64,000 bases of DNA from Cacajao melanocephalus (GCA_963573385.1 CAUYLG010038350.1:54860-118859), one strand, 5' to 3'; positions 1 through 14,980 are shown, counted from the stretch's first letter. The notes: generated from the letters alone by a model not told the origin. Translations and numbers: made by a program.

Positions 1-157
1 GGTGTCTTGCTATCTTGCCCAGACTGGGGTGCAGTGGCTATTCACAGGCACTATTAGAGTGCACTACAGCTTTGAACTCCTGGCCTCAGGCAACCCTCTC
101 ATCTCAGCCTCCTGAGTGTCTGGGAATATCGGCATGCCCTACCATGGCTGGTTTATA
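1..157 (-). mobile_element. Fossil Alu monomer (FAM / 7SL-derived)
   Basis: Read on the minus strand this follows 7SL RNA rather than a modern Alu. It has the 7SL 3' domain phrase (gtgcagtggctattcacagg on the plus strand) and the 7SL phrase around gcactacagc, joined by a deletion of the S domain. Dimeric Alus lack the ctattcacagg wording. This combination marks the fossil Alu monomer class or a deleted 7SL pseudogene. The window edge hides the tail and any target-site duplication. Confidence 0.7.
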
Positions 158-297
158 GTTGTTATTTAAAGAAAAACATTTACAAATCATAGTCTTATTT
201 TAGGAAGAGTAATTAGAAAAAAATGTAGTACTTCTTACTTGTTTTAAAAATAAAAAAAGGAAATTGTCCAGAGATTAATTTTCCAGAATACATATTA

Positions 298-668
<371 letters not shown>

Positions 669-2425
669 TACTGTCTACATATTTTAATCGTTTCCCTCTT
701 AATGCGTGTGGTGAGGGGAAATAGGAGAAAGAGGATGTCCTTTTGGCTGTGCTAATTTGGCCTTATCTAGACTGACACCCTGGGTGGGTGCAGGCTACTC
801 TAGTCACTAGTGACTCATATTTTCCTTTTCTTTTGTACCCTCTTCTTTCCTTCTCTAACTATTCCTTTTATTATTTGTGAATCCTTGTCTTTTCTTAAAT
901 TGTCTTTACTTAAAAGTCCAAAATTTTGCACAGATGGAGAGATGTTATCAAGGTTAGGTTACAGTAGGATTTTGTGCTGGAAGAGTTAGAAACAATTTCT
1001 AGTGTACAGCAATATAACATCAAACCCTATGCCATATTCTCTTACTATTAATTCTATGCTAGGAAACAGTAGACCTTTTCTGTTCACCAAGTTTATATCT
1101 TTGCAGCTTGAGTGATCTATATACATACTTAAACCTTCAATATTATGCCTGATAATACAATATTCTTTGCCTATAAGCAACAGTAATGAACTCTTGCTAA
1201 AGGAAAGAAAAAGGAAAAGTAAAAAGAGAGGAGGAAAGGAAGGAACAGTTGAATAATTTATTGGAAGGCTACTGAATGGCTAGCTGAACAAACAAGCCTA
1301 CAGATGCCAGGAATATAAACATTTAGGTGACCTGTACAGTGGGAACTCATGTGATAGTACTTTAGGAGCTGCCAATTAGGTGACTCAATTCTGTCTTTCA
1401 GTCCTGTGTGTTTTTGTGAACAGTTCAAATTCCTAGGAGACCCTGATCATTTTGGCTTAACCTGGCTCTGGAGTCCTGTGACTGAGAGCTCACTAGAATT
1501 GCACAGAGTGCCAGAAGAACAGTTCTCACAAAAGAATGGATGCTGGGAAGGACGCAGAAATAAGAAAACTCTACATATTCTAATTATTGAATGTCTAACA
1601 TATACGCATGCCGTTCTTTTCATACTCACCATTTGAAGATATTTCTCTAAGAGAATGCAAATAATTACTGCATAGAGTAAGAACTCCCTCCTCAATAGGT
1701 TCCAGGCACCACATCCAGAGAGGAAGGCTTGAGGCTCCCATTTCCTAGGTATCATCAAGGCTGGCCGTGATTCCTGTATTTCTGTGCTATGTTTTATGGA
1801 TAAAATGATACTTTATAGTGTAGCAATACATCTTATATGCTAACAAAAAAAAAGAAAGAAAAGAAAACAAAAGGAAAAACAATCACAAAAACAAGTAAGG
1901 GAATACAGGTAATGGTTTTAGGGCTTGCCTGTCTCTCCCTTGGTTACAAGCATGAGCTGGTATTTATGACTCTTTCCCTACCCCTTTCATAGCTCTCTTG
2001 CCCTTAGTATGCAAGTGCCTCATGTTTGTGTTTGCTCAGTGAGATGGACCATAGCATAATCAGGAAGAATCTGAGCCCTTGTTGTCCCCATCTGTGGATG
2101 GTGCAGCCACTGTTTCTTTTCCTATTTCTCCTGTGGACCGTGGTCATCCTGGAGGGGCTTCACGCCTAACCCTGATTAGTATGTGGCAACAACACTATTT
2201 TGCCTGGATTATTGTCTTCCTTCTAACGTAATCCTCTTTATTTTTTTCCAGCAGGTAAAGAGCTTCAAATGGCAACACACTAGTCTCAGCTTGTAATTCA
2301 GTGGAAAGTATATGAGGTCCCCTAGTGAATGCAGTCCTTGGAAATTGTTCTTGGTTTCCAAATTTCTAGGTGAGCAGAATGCAGTTGTGAGGATAGAATG
2401 CAAAAAAAATTTGAGAATAGGTAAC
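669..2425. other. No recognised gene or repeat
   Basis: About 1.75 kb of mixed-composition sequence. I see no long open frame with a known motif and no repeat family I can name. An A-rich stretch with AAAG/AAAC wording sits at 1844-1895. Short open frames at 986-1180 (-), 1406-1636 (+) and 1447-1758 (-) overlap on opposite strands and show no domain signature. Confidence 0.6.
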
Positions 2426-2855
2426 TATATTAGTCCTCTAGGACTGCCATAATAAAGCAAAACAAAGTAGGTGATTTAAATAACAGAAAGTTACGGTCTC
2501 ACAATTCTGGAGTCTAAAAGGCCAAAATCAAGATATCAGCAAGGTTGGTTTCTTTTGAGGGCTGTGAGGGAAGATGTGTTTCCTGCCTTTCTCCTATCTC
2601 CTGGTAACCTCAGATGTTCCTTGGCTTGTGGATGGCCTTCTTCCTGTATCTTCACATCGTTTTTCCTCTGTACATGTCTGTCTCTGTGTCCAAATTTCCC
2701 CTTTTTGTATGGACACCAGCCTTACTGGATGAAGGCCTACCCTAATGATGTCATCTTAATTTGATCATCTGCAAAGACCCTATCTTCAAATAGGGTTATA
2801 TTTACAGGTACTGGGGAATTAGGACTTCAGCATCTTTTGGGGTCAACCCATGACA
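2426..2855 (-). mobile_element. MaLR LTR, MLT1C-like
   Basis: The minus strand follows the MLT1 LTR order: a start equivalent to TGTCATGGGTTGACCCC, a block about a ~6-base indented 'tatttgaagatagggtctttgcag' motif, a tgtctgtctctgtgtccaaa segment near 2672-2697 on the plus strand, and an end near tattagtcc. The tgtgtccaaatttcc wording favours MLT1B/C. No internal retroviral sequence flanks it, so it is a solo LTR. Bordering pentamers (gtaac / gtcat) match only partly. Confidence 0.75.
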
Positions 2856-2935
2856 GTCATTAAACCTCAGATCATAACAAGTACTTCTTTCCATTTTCCC
2901 TTTATTCCTGATCTGCGTATTTGGACTTTAGTAAA

Positions 2936-4539
<1,604 letters not shown>

Positions 4540-4548
4540 TGCACTAGA

Positions 4549-4940
4549 TCGTCCTGAGAAGAAACATAACTGATGGTCATTAAGTAGGTCATTCTGTCCT
4601 CATTATTATTAAGAACTTCTCTGGAGTGAGGCTGTCTTGTGAACGTTCACCTGGAACACAAATATTCTCATCTCTGGGACAATTCTTGCCCGAACTTCGT
4701 CCCTAAGCCTGTGACGTATCTCTTTACAAGTCACTGAACCTCTGGAAAGACGATTTGCAACCATCACAGGCAATTTCTCATTCTAGGCAAAGTGGACAAT
4801 GAGAAATGCCCCTTATATGTCTGCCCATTCTCCAGTGCCTCTCAGGACCACCCCTGAGAGAGGCTGTAGTTTGTTAGTTTTTGGCTGTAGCTTTATAGAA
4901 GGTCTACATCTGGCTTATGTTGTTATACCACAGAGAAGCA
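4549..4940. other. No recognised feature
   Basis: Mixed-composition single-copy-looking sequence between an Alu and a solo LTR. I see nothing to annotate. Confidence 0.6.
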
Positions 4941-4945
4941 TCTGT

Positions 4946-5688
4946 TGATCTGGTTAGGATGTTTTGTCCCCTCCATATCTCATGTTGAAAAGTGACCTCC
5001 AGCCAGGCACAGTGGCTCACGCCTGTAATCCCAGCATTTTAGCACTTTGGGAAGCCGAGGCGGGTGGATCACTTGAGGCCAGGAGTTTGGGACCAGCCTG
5101 GCCAACATGGTGAAACCTTGCCTTTACTAAACATACAAAAATTAGCTGGGTGTGGTGGTGCACACCTGTAATTCCAGCTGCTCGAGAAGCTGAGGCAGGA
5201 GACTCTCTGGGACCTGGGGGGGTGGACCCTGCAGTGAGCCAAGATTACGCCATTGCACCCCAGCCTGGGTGACAGAGTGAGACTCTATCTCAAAAAAAAA
5301 AAAAAAAAGAAAAAAGAAAACTGACCTCTAGTGTTGGAGGTGGTACCTGGTAGGTGTTTGGGTCATGGGGGTGGGTCCCTTATGAATGACTTAGCACCAG
5401 TCCCTTGGTGATGAGTAAGTTCTCACCCACTTCATGTGAGATCTGGTTATTTAAAAGAGTCTGGGACTTCCCCCTTCTCTCTCTTGCTCTCGTTCTTGCC
5501 ATGTGATACAGCAGCTCCCCCTTTGCATTCTATCATGATTGGAAGCTTCCTGAGGCCCTCACCAGAAGTAGATGCTGGCACCATGCTTCCTGTACAGCCT
5601 GAAGAACCACGATCCTATTAAACTCCTTTTCTTTTTAAATCATCCAGCCTCAAGTATTCCTTTACAGCGATGCAGACAGATTAGCACA
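4946..5688 (+). mobile_element. Solo MaLR LTR (MSTD-like), split by an Alu
   Basis: The LTR begins TGATCTGGTTAGGATG, contains the catgggggtgggtccctta block and the polyadenylation-side block near 5600-5640, and ends in ..ttagcaca. A perfect 5-bp target-site duplication, tctgt, lies at 4941-4945 and 5689-5693, as expected for an ERVL-MaLR. No internal region follows. An AluS at 5002-5321 interrupts it, so the LTR is the older insertion. The 61-codon frame at 5436-5621 is LTR sequence. Confidence 0.85.
5002..5321 (+). mobile_element. AluS inserted in the MaLR LTR
   Basis: Complete dimer with an A-tail at 5292-5320. Target-site duplication tgacctc(c/t)a at 4993-5001 and 5322-5330. The bases on either side join into a continuous MST-type LTR. 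Confidence 0.95.
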
Positions 5689-5693
5689 TCTGT

Positions 5694-7496
5694 AAGCCAG
5701 AGATTTTCACCAGTTGGTCATAGATATCTTCTTATGAGACCAATGAGGGGGTTTGAGGGTGAAGAGGAAGTCAAGAGAGTGAGCAACCCATGTAGGCAAC
5801 TTAGTTATGCCTTTAGGCTCATCCTATTTATACCTCTTGAGCATGGATTGTGCTATCACAACTATATTTATAGCTCAATGGAAAAGACAGCATCCAGTTT
5901 ATGATGAGTTGTTTAAATCTCATGGTCACCAGGTGTCCTATGGTCAGATCTTCAGACTCTACGTAATTTCCCACCCCCCACCCCAAAAAAAAATCCAAGA
6001 GCGGTTTCTCAAAAGAAAATGAATTACTTGCTGAAGGAAATGAGACTTGCTCATAAATCATGGGGCTCTCTAATGAAATTTCTCTTCTGGAACTTGCTGT
6101 AGCTTCTCAAGAGGATCTTGCTTTTTTATGGAAATTTGAGCACAATTGGATCTGATGGACCATTGGGTAGGCCAAGTGACAGACTGCCTGAATTGAATTT
6201 TGAACTAGCTAGAAGGCATTCTCTTATGGTTCCCATCTGCATTGGGCAGACTTTCAACTTCTATGGTAAATACATCATGGTAGAACACCATTAAAATGGA
6301 ATACGCCTCAAAAATAAGACATCTACCAAAATTTATTCTTCTGCCTTAGTGATGGACACTCAGGGTCATAAGAACTTCTCTCACTTGTGCAGGAATATTC
6401 CAGCATGACCACACTCTTGCTGAAAATAGTCTACTGCTCTCAGTCCTTGGGAAGGAATCACAGTTTTGGGTTTGAGTCTGATTGGGCCTACAGCTAGATG
6501 GTTTTAGGACAGAATTCTGCTTATCAGCTGACTTGCATAGGCCTCAATTCCAACCAACATACCTTAACCAGCATACCTTAGGTCTTAGACGTTTTGCTTC
6601 CTTAAAGGCCACTAACTAATAATCACTAAAGGTTTTGGAATTTTTTTCATCAGCATAGTTATTCAGGTCAGATAGTTTATTTTACTTTGGAGAAACTGGG
6701 AGAAAATTTGTAGTATGGAAAGCTTGTAGTATGGAAACTTATACTATGGAAACTGCCTTCAACAAAGGCATCTCTCTTCTTCACTCAAGAGGTTCTGGTT
6801 CAGTCAAGTAACTCAAAATTGGTGATTAAGGAGAGATGTAGTGATTTCTTCCCATTGTGACTGAAGTACAGCCTTTACTTGCTAACACAGGGAGTTTGTG
6901 TGTGAAACAGTGAAGTCAATGGGTTGTCTATTCAGCTCAATCTCATGAGATCTCTGCTTGTTAATCCTTTCTCCAAGATGTGATCACTACACACATCCCA
7001 GTTTTTGTTCATGTGAGTAAGGGCTGCCACCTAAGCTCAGCCACCCCTGTTTCTTCCCATTCCACTTGAAATCTGGGGGCTCATTTCCATTGCTGTCTCT
7101 CCCGCCAGCATTTTCGATCTAGGGAGAACTGCCAGAAAAATGCCTATTAAAAATTCAAATGGTTTCTCCAATAGTCTGTTTTCATAGGATCAGTGAAAAT
7201 ATAGTCTTTTCTTCTATATTGGGGGATGGGGGGATGCTTGAGGAGAAAGAATCGGTAGGAATGACATGAAAAATTCAAGCCAGAATTTCTGTCTCCTAGT
7301 CTTTGTGAAGTATTTCTGTTAACATTATCCCGAGGAATGTCTGGCTTCTCAGTGTTATTTAGTGTGTGCCAAGATTGGTCTAGGGTGGCATTAGCCAATC
7401 AAGCCAACTCTTAGAACTGAAGCCTGCAGCCCTAGCTAGCAAATGGAATGAAAGAAGCAATATGACCACATTCAGCCTGATTTAAAATTATGCTAT
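5694..7496. other. Unassigned sequence
   Basis: About 1.8 kb with no repeat family I can name and no convincing exon or domain. Short frames at 5807-6022 (+), 5828-6061 (-) and 7147-7398 (-) overlap or lack motifs. The pentamer match closing the LTR on its left argues that this is host DNA rather than MaLR internal sequence. Confidence 0.5.
6706..6753. repeat. Three imperfect 16-bp tandem units
   Basis: The phrase ttgtagtatggaaa recurs three times about 16 bp apart, the last as ttatactatggaaa. A small local duplication. Confidence 0.8.
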
Positions 7497-8010
<514 letters not shown>

Positions 8011-8452
8011 ATCTCTATTTCTGAAATCTGAATTTGGCATAAAAAGCTCAAAATCCAGGGGTTTCCAGCCTTATCTCTTCCTTCAACTGACCTTTCCCTG
8101 CTTCTCCTCTCAAAATGGACCGTTCTCTGTCCTTTCTTATCTATGACGTTTTCACATGCTGACCCTTCTGTTTGAAAGATGATTCCTGTTTGTCATCCTC
8201 CCAGACATTCCAGGTGATCTGTCCAAAGACCACTCAAGTTCCAACTTTATGATTTTGTTTCCCTTTCTTAGAATCATGAATTGAACTATGATAAAGCTTT
8301 GTAGGATCTTAATTTTTCCATTTATATTAAAGGATAATTTAGAAAAGTGTTTCTTTCTCAATAGCTAGTCTCTAATATTTTTAAAACCTTCTTTGCTTTT
8401 TTTTTTCTCTTTTGTTTTATTGGTTATTTTATTCAAGGAACAAACCTGAAAA
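8011..8452. other. No recognised feature
   Basis: Mixed sequence between the MLT1 LTR and the L1 3' end. The 69-codon frame at 8152-8361 (-) carries no motif I know. Confidence 0.6.
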
Positions 8453-8704
8453 ACTTCATTATTTTTTATTATATTTTAAGTTCTGGGGTACATGTGCAGA
8501 ATGTGCAGGTGTGTTACATAGGTACACACATGCCTTGGTGATCTGCTGCATCCACCTCCCCCCTCCATCATCTACATTAGGTGTTTCTCCTAATGTTATC
8601 CCTCCCCAATCCCCTCACTCCCCGTTATCCCTCACCTAGCCCCAACCCCCGACAGGCCCTGGTGTGTGTTGTTCCCTTTTTTGTGTCCATGTATTCTCAT
8701 TGTT

Positions 8705-9666
8705 TAACACTCACTTATGAGTGAGAACATGCTGTGTTTGGTTTTCTGTTCTTGTGTCAGTTTGCTGAGAATGATGGTTTCCAGTGTCATCCATGTCCCT
8801 GCAAAGGACACGAACTAATCTTTTTTTTATGGCTGCATAGCATTCCATGTCGTATATGTGCCACATTTTCCTTGTCCAGCCTATTATTGATGGGCATTTG
8901 GGTTGGTTCTAAGTCTTTGCTATTGTAAACAGTGCTGCAATAAACATACATGTGCATGTGTCTTTATAACAATGTTTTATAATCCTCCGGGTATATACCT
9001 AGTAATGGGATTGCTGGGTCAAATGGTATTTCTATTTCTAGATCCTTGAGGAATCTCCACACTGTCTTCCACAATGGGTGGACTAAATTATACTCTCACC
9101 AACAGTGTAAAAGCGTTTCTATTTCTCCACATCCTCTCCAGCATCTGTTGTCTCCTGATTTTTTTAATGATCGCCATTCTAACTGGCATGAGATGGTATC
9201 TCATGAGTTGCATTTCTCTAATGTTGAGTTGCATTTCTCTAATGACCAGTGATTATTAGCTTTTTTTCATATGTTTGTTGGCTGAATAAATGTCTTCTTT
9301 TGAAAAGTGTTTGTGCATATCCTTTACCCACTTTTTGATAGGGGTGTTTTTTTCTTGTAAATTTATTTAAGTTCTTTGTACATTCTGGTTATCAGCCCTT
9401 TGTCAGATGGGTAGATTGCAGAAATTTTTTCCCATTCTATTGGTTACCAGTTCACTCTAATGATAGTTTATTTTGCTGTGCAGAAGCTCTTAAGTTGAAT
9501 TAGATCCTGTTTGTCTATTTTGGCTTTTGTTGCCATTGCTTTTGGTGTTTTAGCCATGAAGTCCTTGCCTATGCCTATGTCCTGAATGGTTTTGTCCAGG
9601 TTTCCTTCTAGGGTTTTTATGATGTTAGGTCATACGGTTAAATCTTTAATCCATCTGGAATTAATT
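8705..9666 (-). pseudogene. L1 ORF2 C-terminal remnant
   Basis: The minus strand encodes decayed pieces of the ORF2p C-terminal segment, including the cysteine-containing region near 9050-9250 and the terminal block near 8705-8900. The intact protein is the L1 endonuclease and reverse transcriptase; neither catalytic domain remains here. Frames are broken by stops and shifts, and a 21-bp tandem duplication at 9204-9245 adds a further disruption. No function expected. Confidence 0.85.
9204..9245. repeat. 21-bp tandem duplication inside the L1
   Basis: tgagttgcatttctctaatg followed by t or a occurs twice back to back (9204-9224 and 9225-9245). Other L1 copies in this window have a single copy at the equivalent point. 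Confidence 0.9.
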
Positions 9667-9670
9667 TTTC

Positions 9671-10353
9671 CTTCATTTCAACCCTGATGAATCTGAAGAT
9701 GATGTGCCTTGGGGTTGTTCTTCTTGAGGAATATCTTTGCGGTGTCCTCTGTATTTCCTGAATTTGAATGTGGGCCTGCCTTGATAGGTTGGGGAAGTTC
9801 TCCTGGATAATATCCTGAAGAGTGTTTTCCAATTTGGTTTCATTCTCCCCGTCACATTCAGGTACACTGATCAAATGTAGTTTGGTCTTTTCACATAATC
9901 CCATATTTCTTGGAGGCTTTCTTCATTTCTTTTCACTTTTTTTTTTCTAATTTTGCTTTCTTGCTTTATTTCATCGAGTTGATCTTCAATCTCTGATATC
10001 CTTTCTTCTGCTTGATCAATTTGGCTATTGAAACTTGTGTATGCTTCATAGAGTTATTGTGCTGTGTTTTTCTGCTCCATCAAGTCGTTTACGTTCTTCT
10101 CGATGCTGGTTATTCTAGTTAGCATTTCCTCTAACATTTATTCAAGATCTTAGTTTCCTTGCACTGGGTTAGAACATACTCCTTTAGCTCGGAGAAGTTA
10201 GTTATTACCCACCTTCTGAAGCCTGCTTCTGTCAATTCATCAAAGTCATTCTCCTTCCAGTTTTGTTCCCTTGCTGGTGAGTAGTTGTGATCCCTTGGAG
10301 GAGAAGAGGCGTTCTGGTTTTTGGTGATTTCAGCTGTGCTGGTTCCTTCCCAT
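9671..10353 (-). pseudogene. L1 ORF1 remnant fused to ORF2 tail
   Basis: ORF1p is the L1 RNA-binding chaperone. This remnant starts near a former ATG at 10351-10353 and runs through the coiled-coil region to the RNA-recognition domain. The readable part at 9638-9904 contains IQEIQRTPQRYSSRRTTPRH, a recognisable ORF1p stretch. About seven residues past the core motif RVEMKEK the frame enters ORF2 tail sequence and stops, so the C-terminal domain is missing. Upstream stops and shifts interrupt the coiled coil. No function expected. Confidence 0.85.
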
Positions 10354-11697
10354 CTTTGTGGATTTATCTGCCTTTGGTCTTTGAAGTTGGTGACTTTTGG
10401 ACGGGGTCTCTGAGTGGACGTCCTTTCTGCTGATGTTGAAGCTATTTCTTTCTATTTTTTTGTTTTCCTTCTAACAGGCCCCTCTGCTGCAGGTCTGCTG
10501 GAGGTCCACTCCAGAACCTGCTTGCCTGGGAATCACCTGTGGGGGCTGCAGAACAGCAAAGATTGCTGCCTGTTCCTTCCTCTGGTAGCTTCAGCCCAGA
10601 AGGGTACCTGCCAGATGTCAGCCAGAGCTCTCCTGTATGAGGTGTCTTTTAGGATAAACGGGGATCAGGGAACCACTTGAGCAGGCAGTTCGTCCGTTAT
10701 CAGAGCCCAGGTGCTGTGCTGGGAGCTCCATTGCTCCCTTTAGAGCTGCTTGGCAGGGACATTTAAGTCTGCTGAAGCGGAACCCACTACCGCCCCTTTG
10801 GCCAGGTGCTCTGTCCCAGGAAGGTGGGGGCTTTATTTATAAGTCCCTGAGGAACTGCTGCCTTTTTTCAGAGATGCCCTGCCCAGCAAGAAGGGAGTCT
10901 AGTCACAGTCTGCCTGTAGAGGCTTTGCTAAGCTGCTGTGGGCTCCTCCCGGTTGCTGTGTAAACTTCTGGGTAACATTGTTTACACAGACGAGTTTAGA
11001 ACCGCCTAGCGGAGCCTCAGTAATGGCGGACGCCCCTTCCCCATGGCAGACTCCCCTCCCCTCTGTAATGGCGGACGCCCCTCCCCCCGCCGAGCTCCAA
11101 CGTCCCAGGTCGCCCTCAGACTGCTGTGCCGGCTGTGAGACTTTCAAGCCAGCGGATCTCACCTTGCTGGTGTTCGTGGGGGTGGGACTCCCCAAGCCAG
11201 ATCACTTGGCTCCCTGGCTTCAGCCCTGTTTTTTTTCAGGGAAATGAGCGGTTCTGTCTCGCTGGCATTCCAGGCGCCACTGGGATATGAGAAAAACAAA
11301 AGCACTGCTGCAGCTAAAGCAACCGCCCAGTTTTGTGCTGGAAACCCTGGGCGCTGGTGTTGTAGGCACCGGAGGGAATCTCCTGGTCTGTGGTTGTGAA
11401 GACCTTGGGAAAAGCGCAGTATCTGAGCCAGAGTGCTGGAGTGTCCAAAGAAGTCCCTAATGGCTTCCTTTGGCTGGGAAAGGGAGTTTTCCCGCCCCTT
11501 GTGCTTCCCTGGTGAGGTGGCACCCCACCCTTCTTCGCTTTGCCCTCCGTGGGCCACACCCACTGTCTAACTAGTCCCAGCGAGATGAACCTGGTACCTC
11601 GGTTGGAAATGTGGAAATCACTCGCCTTCTGCATTGCTCTCTCTGGGAACTGTGAACCTGAGCTATTTTTATTTGGCCATCGTGGTGGAAGTCCACA
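10354..11697 (-). promoter_or_regulatory. L1 5' UTR with internal promoter remnant
   Basis: GC-richer sequence (compare 10490-11550 with the flanks) in the order of the primate L1 5' UTR. The distal end has the CCAT core of the YY1 site at 11675-11685, but reads ggccatcgtgg where the usual text is ggccatcttgg. Long antisense frames here (10899-11195, 11159-11563, 11314-11634) follow from the base composition and are not genes. Confidence 0.8.
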
Positions 11698-11705
11698 ACT
11701 CCATT

Positions 11706-12519
11706 TTATCTTTGTGTTTCTGCTTTCATTAGAGCTCTCTCAGTTGTATTATTAACAAACAAACAAATTAGCAGATTATTGAATAGTCTCTCTTACAGGT
11801 ATTAGTTTAAATGTTTCATACCCTTATATTAGTTAAGATAGTCTATGAATTGATAACACATTCATCCTCAAATCTCCAAATTCATCTTCAAATTTCTAAA
11901 TCTTGATGGCCTAGAAAAATAAGAGTTTATTTCTTAATCATATAAAGTCCAATGTGGTTTGTGTAAATCTCTTCCATCTTTAGTTACACCATCTGGAACA
12001 CATGGTGTCCAACGTTCACGCAAAAAAAAGAGAGAGAGAGAGCAATGGAGGTGGTGTACTTGCTTTCAAGGGCCTTAGCATAAAAGTGAGAAATGCCCTT
12101 CGGCTTATAGTTCAAATTGCTACAGCTCAGTGAAGCACATGAAATATTTCTTCAGCATTGTCTCTGTTAGAAACATTTTCCCTCTAAGGTTGAAATTAAT
12201 GTTTCTTCCTCTAAGAGAAGTACAAATACTAATTGCCTATTTAACCTTTGGTAATATATATTACAAAATGTGAGGTTGTTTTTAATGATCTGAATAACAT
12301 TTATAATAGAAAGAGGGTATAATTAACTATGCCTACTAACACACCAGCTGGGACTTACTTAGTATTATTACATTGAGTTAGCTGTTAATGTGGCAGAGTG
12401 AAAAAATATGGTAACAGCTGATATTGAAGTTACTCCTATGGTGAGAACTGTTATTATATTAGAAATTACCTTGAAAAGAAGCTTGAGTTTTGGAAAGTGA
12501 AGTCCTAAAAACATGGTCT
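11706..12519. other. Unassigned sequence
   Basis: About 800 bases, with a short (GA)n run at 12029-12042. The part around 11880-12110 has the feel of an old interspersed repeat, but I cannot name it. Confidence 0.4.
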
Positions 12520-12981
<462 letters not shown>

Positions 12982-13189
12982 GACAGTCTAGTTTTTAAGG
13001 AAATGGAGAAGTGAACAAATTTTTGCAGAATGGTCAGAGGGGACAATGAGGGCAAGAGAAGAGGAGATGTCAGAGAAGGGAGAAAGAAAGCTGAGCACGA
13101 TGGCTGGAGAACGCAGCTTGTGGAGAAGGTCTCCAGTGAGAAATTACTAGATGTGAGATGGATAAAGACTTTTAGGAACTGGCATTTCT

Positions 13190-13498
<309 letters not shown>

Positions 13499-13616
13499 TG
13501 GCATTTCTAAGTTTCAACTTTAAATTACAAAAGTTGCTTAAACAACCGAACCCCCAATTCCTCTGCCTCCAGTATTTTTTCAAAACATGTCAATTTTCAC
13601 ATCTAAATTGATTAAC

Positions 13617-13976
13617 TACTCTTAATCCGTTTTCTTGCTGCTGATGAAGACGTACCCAAGACTGGGCAATTTACAAAAGAAAGAAGTATAATTGGACTTA
13701 TGTTTCCATGTGGCTGGGGAAGCTTCACAGTCATGGTGGAAGGCAAGGAGGAACAGGTCCATATTACATGTATGGCAGCAGGCAAAGAGCAAATGAGGAA
13801 GACACAAAAGCAGAAACCCCTGACAAAGCCATCAGATCTCCTGAGACCTATTCACTACCACAAGAACAGTATGGGGGAAACAGCCACCGTAATTCAGCTG
13901 TCTACCACCAGCAGCCTCCCATAGCACTTGGTAATTCAAGATGAGATTTGGCTGGTGACACAGAGCCAAACTATCA
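13617..13976 (-). mobile_element. THE1-type MaLR LTR
   Basis: The reverse strand follows THE1/MST from a TGATAGTTTGGCTC-like start to the end at ..aagaaaacggattaag. Conserved blocks include ccatcagatctcctgagacc and agaacagtatgggggaaaca. At 360 bp it matches a complete solo LTR. No clear 5-bp duplication is visible. Frames at 13700-13944 are LTR sequence. Confidence 0.9.
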
Positions 13977-14552
13977 AGTACAAAGAAAAGAGTTTCATAA
14001 GATGCACGTGAGGAAGAGGTTAGTGAAAGCTAAACTACAAAACCTACAGTGACCACCCATAAGAATGAAGGAATGCAGAGGTCTTGGCCGATGTTAGAAT
14101 TTTATCAAATGTAGGATTGGGTTTCATGTGATTATTCGGTGAATCAAAAAGGGCAGGATGATGTCTGACATTAGCAAGACCTAAATTATCTTCAAATTGT
14201 TAAGATTTGTTTGAGATTAACAGCGCATTAATCTGAAAGAGAAAACAACCTTTGTGATGAAAAAAAGTCTTGATCCTTGTTCTATTAGATGATACAAATT
14301 CTTTTTACCTAAATTTTCCTGTTTTATTAGGTTTTATTTGACATATATCTTACAAATACATATAAGTAAAAACAATAATAATTTTGGAGGGTTGGGTGAT
14401 AATTCAATATTTTTAAACAAAAAATTTCTCTGCATAACAAAAAGCATTGGAAGGACATGGCTGTCTTTGGAAAATAGGTTTATGATAGTTTTTATCATCC
14501 CTTACTTTTTTGTTTTTTTTCTAAATATAGTTATTATTGACTCTATTATGAA
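13977..14552. other. No recognised feature
   Basis: AT-rich sequence between the THE1 LTR and an L1 tail. I see nothing to annotate. Confidence 0.6.
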
Positions 14553-14565
14553 GAAAACCCTTTTC

Positions 14566-14934
14566 TTTCTTCAACTTTTGTTTTAAGTTCCTGGGTACTG
14601 TGCAGAATGTGCAGGTTTATTACATAGGTAAACGTGTACCATGGTGGCTTGCTGTACAGATCATCCCATCACCTTGATATGAAGCCCAGCATGCATCAGC
14701 TACCCTTCCTGAATCTTCTCCCTGAATCCTCCTCCCGACAACAGGCCCCAGTATGTGTTGTTTCCCTCCCGTGTCTATGTGTTCACATTGTTCAGCTTTG
14801 ACTTATAAGTAAGAACATGCGGTGTTTGGTTTTCTGTTCCTGCATTAGTTTGCTAAGGATAATGGCTTCCAGCTCCATTCATGTCCCTACAAAAGACATG
14901 ATCTAATTTCTTTTTACGGCTGCACAGTATTCTA

Positions 14935-14980
<46 letters not shown>

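Larger units (their letters stand above)
8461..11697 (-). mobile_element. L1 (older L1PA grade) with both ends but a large internal deletion
   Basis: The 3' UTR lies at the left and the 5' UTR, ending in ggccat..gg, at the right, so the copy is not simply 5'-truncated. It is about 3.2 kb where a full element is about 6 kb. ORF1 runs directly into the last part of ORF2 near 9666-9671, removing the ORF1 C-terminus, the inter-ORF region and most of ORF2 including endonuclease and reverse transcriptase. A weak target-site duplication, act(t/c)catt, may sit at 8453-8460 and 11698-11705. Confidence 0.9.

Noticed and set aside
5689..6100. MaLR internal sequence after the solo LTR
   Set aside because: The exact tctgt duplication directly after the LTR shows that host DNA follows.
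11159..11563. 134-codon open frame antisense to flanking genes
   Set aside because: Lies within the L1 5' UTR, where GC-richness keeps frames open. It matches neither ORF1p nor ORF2p.
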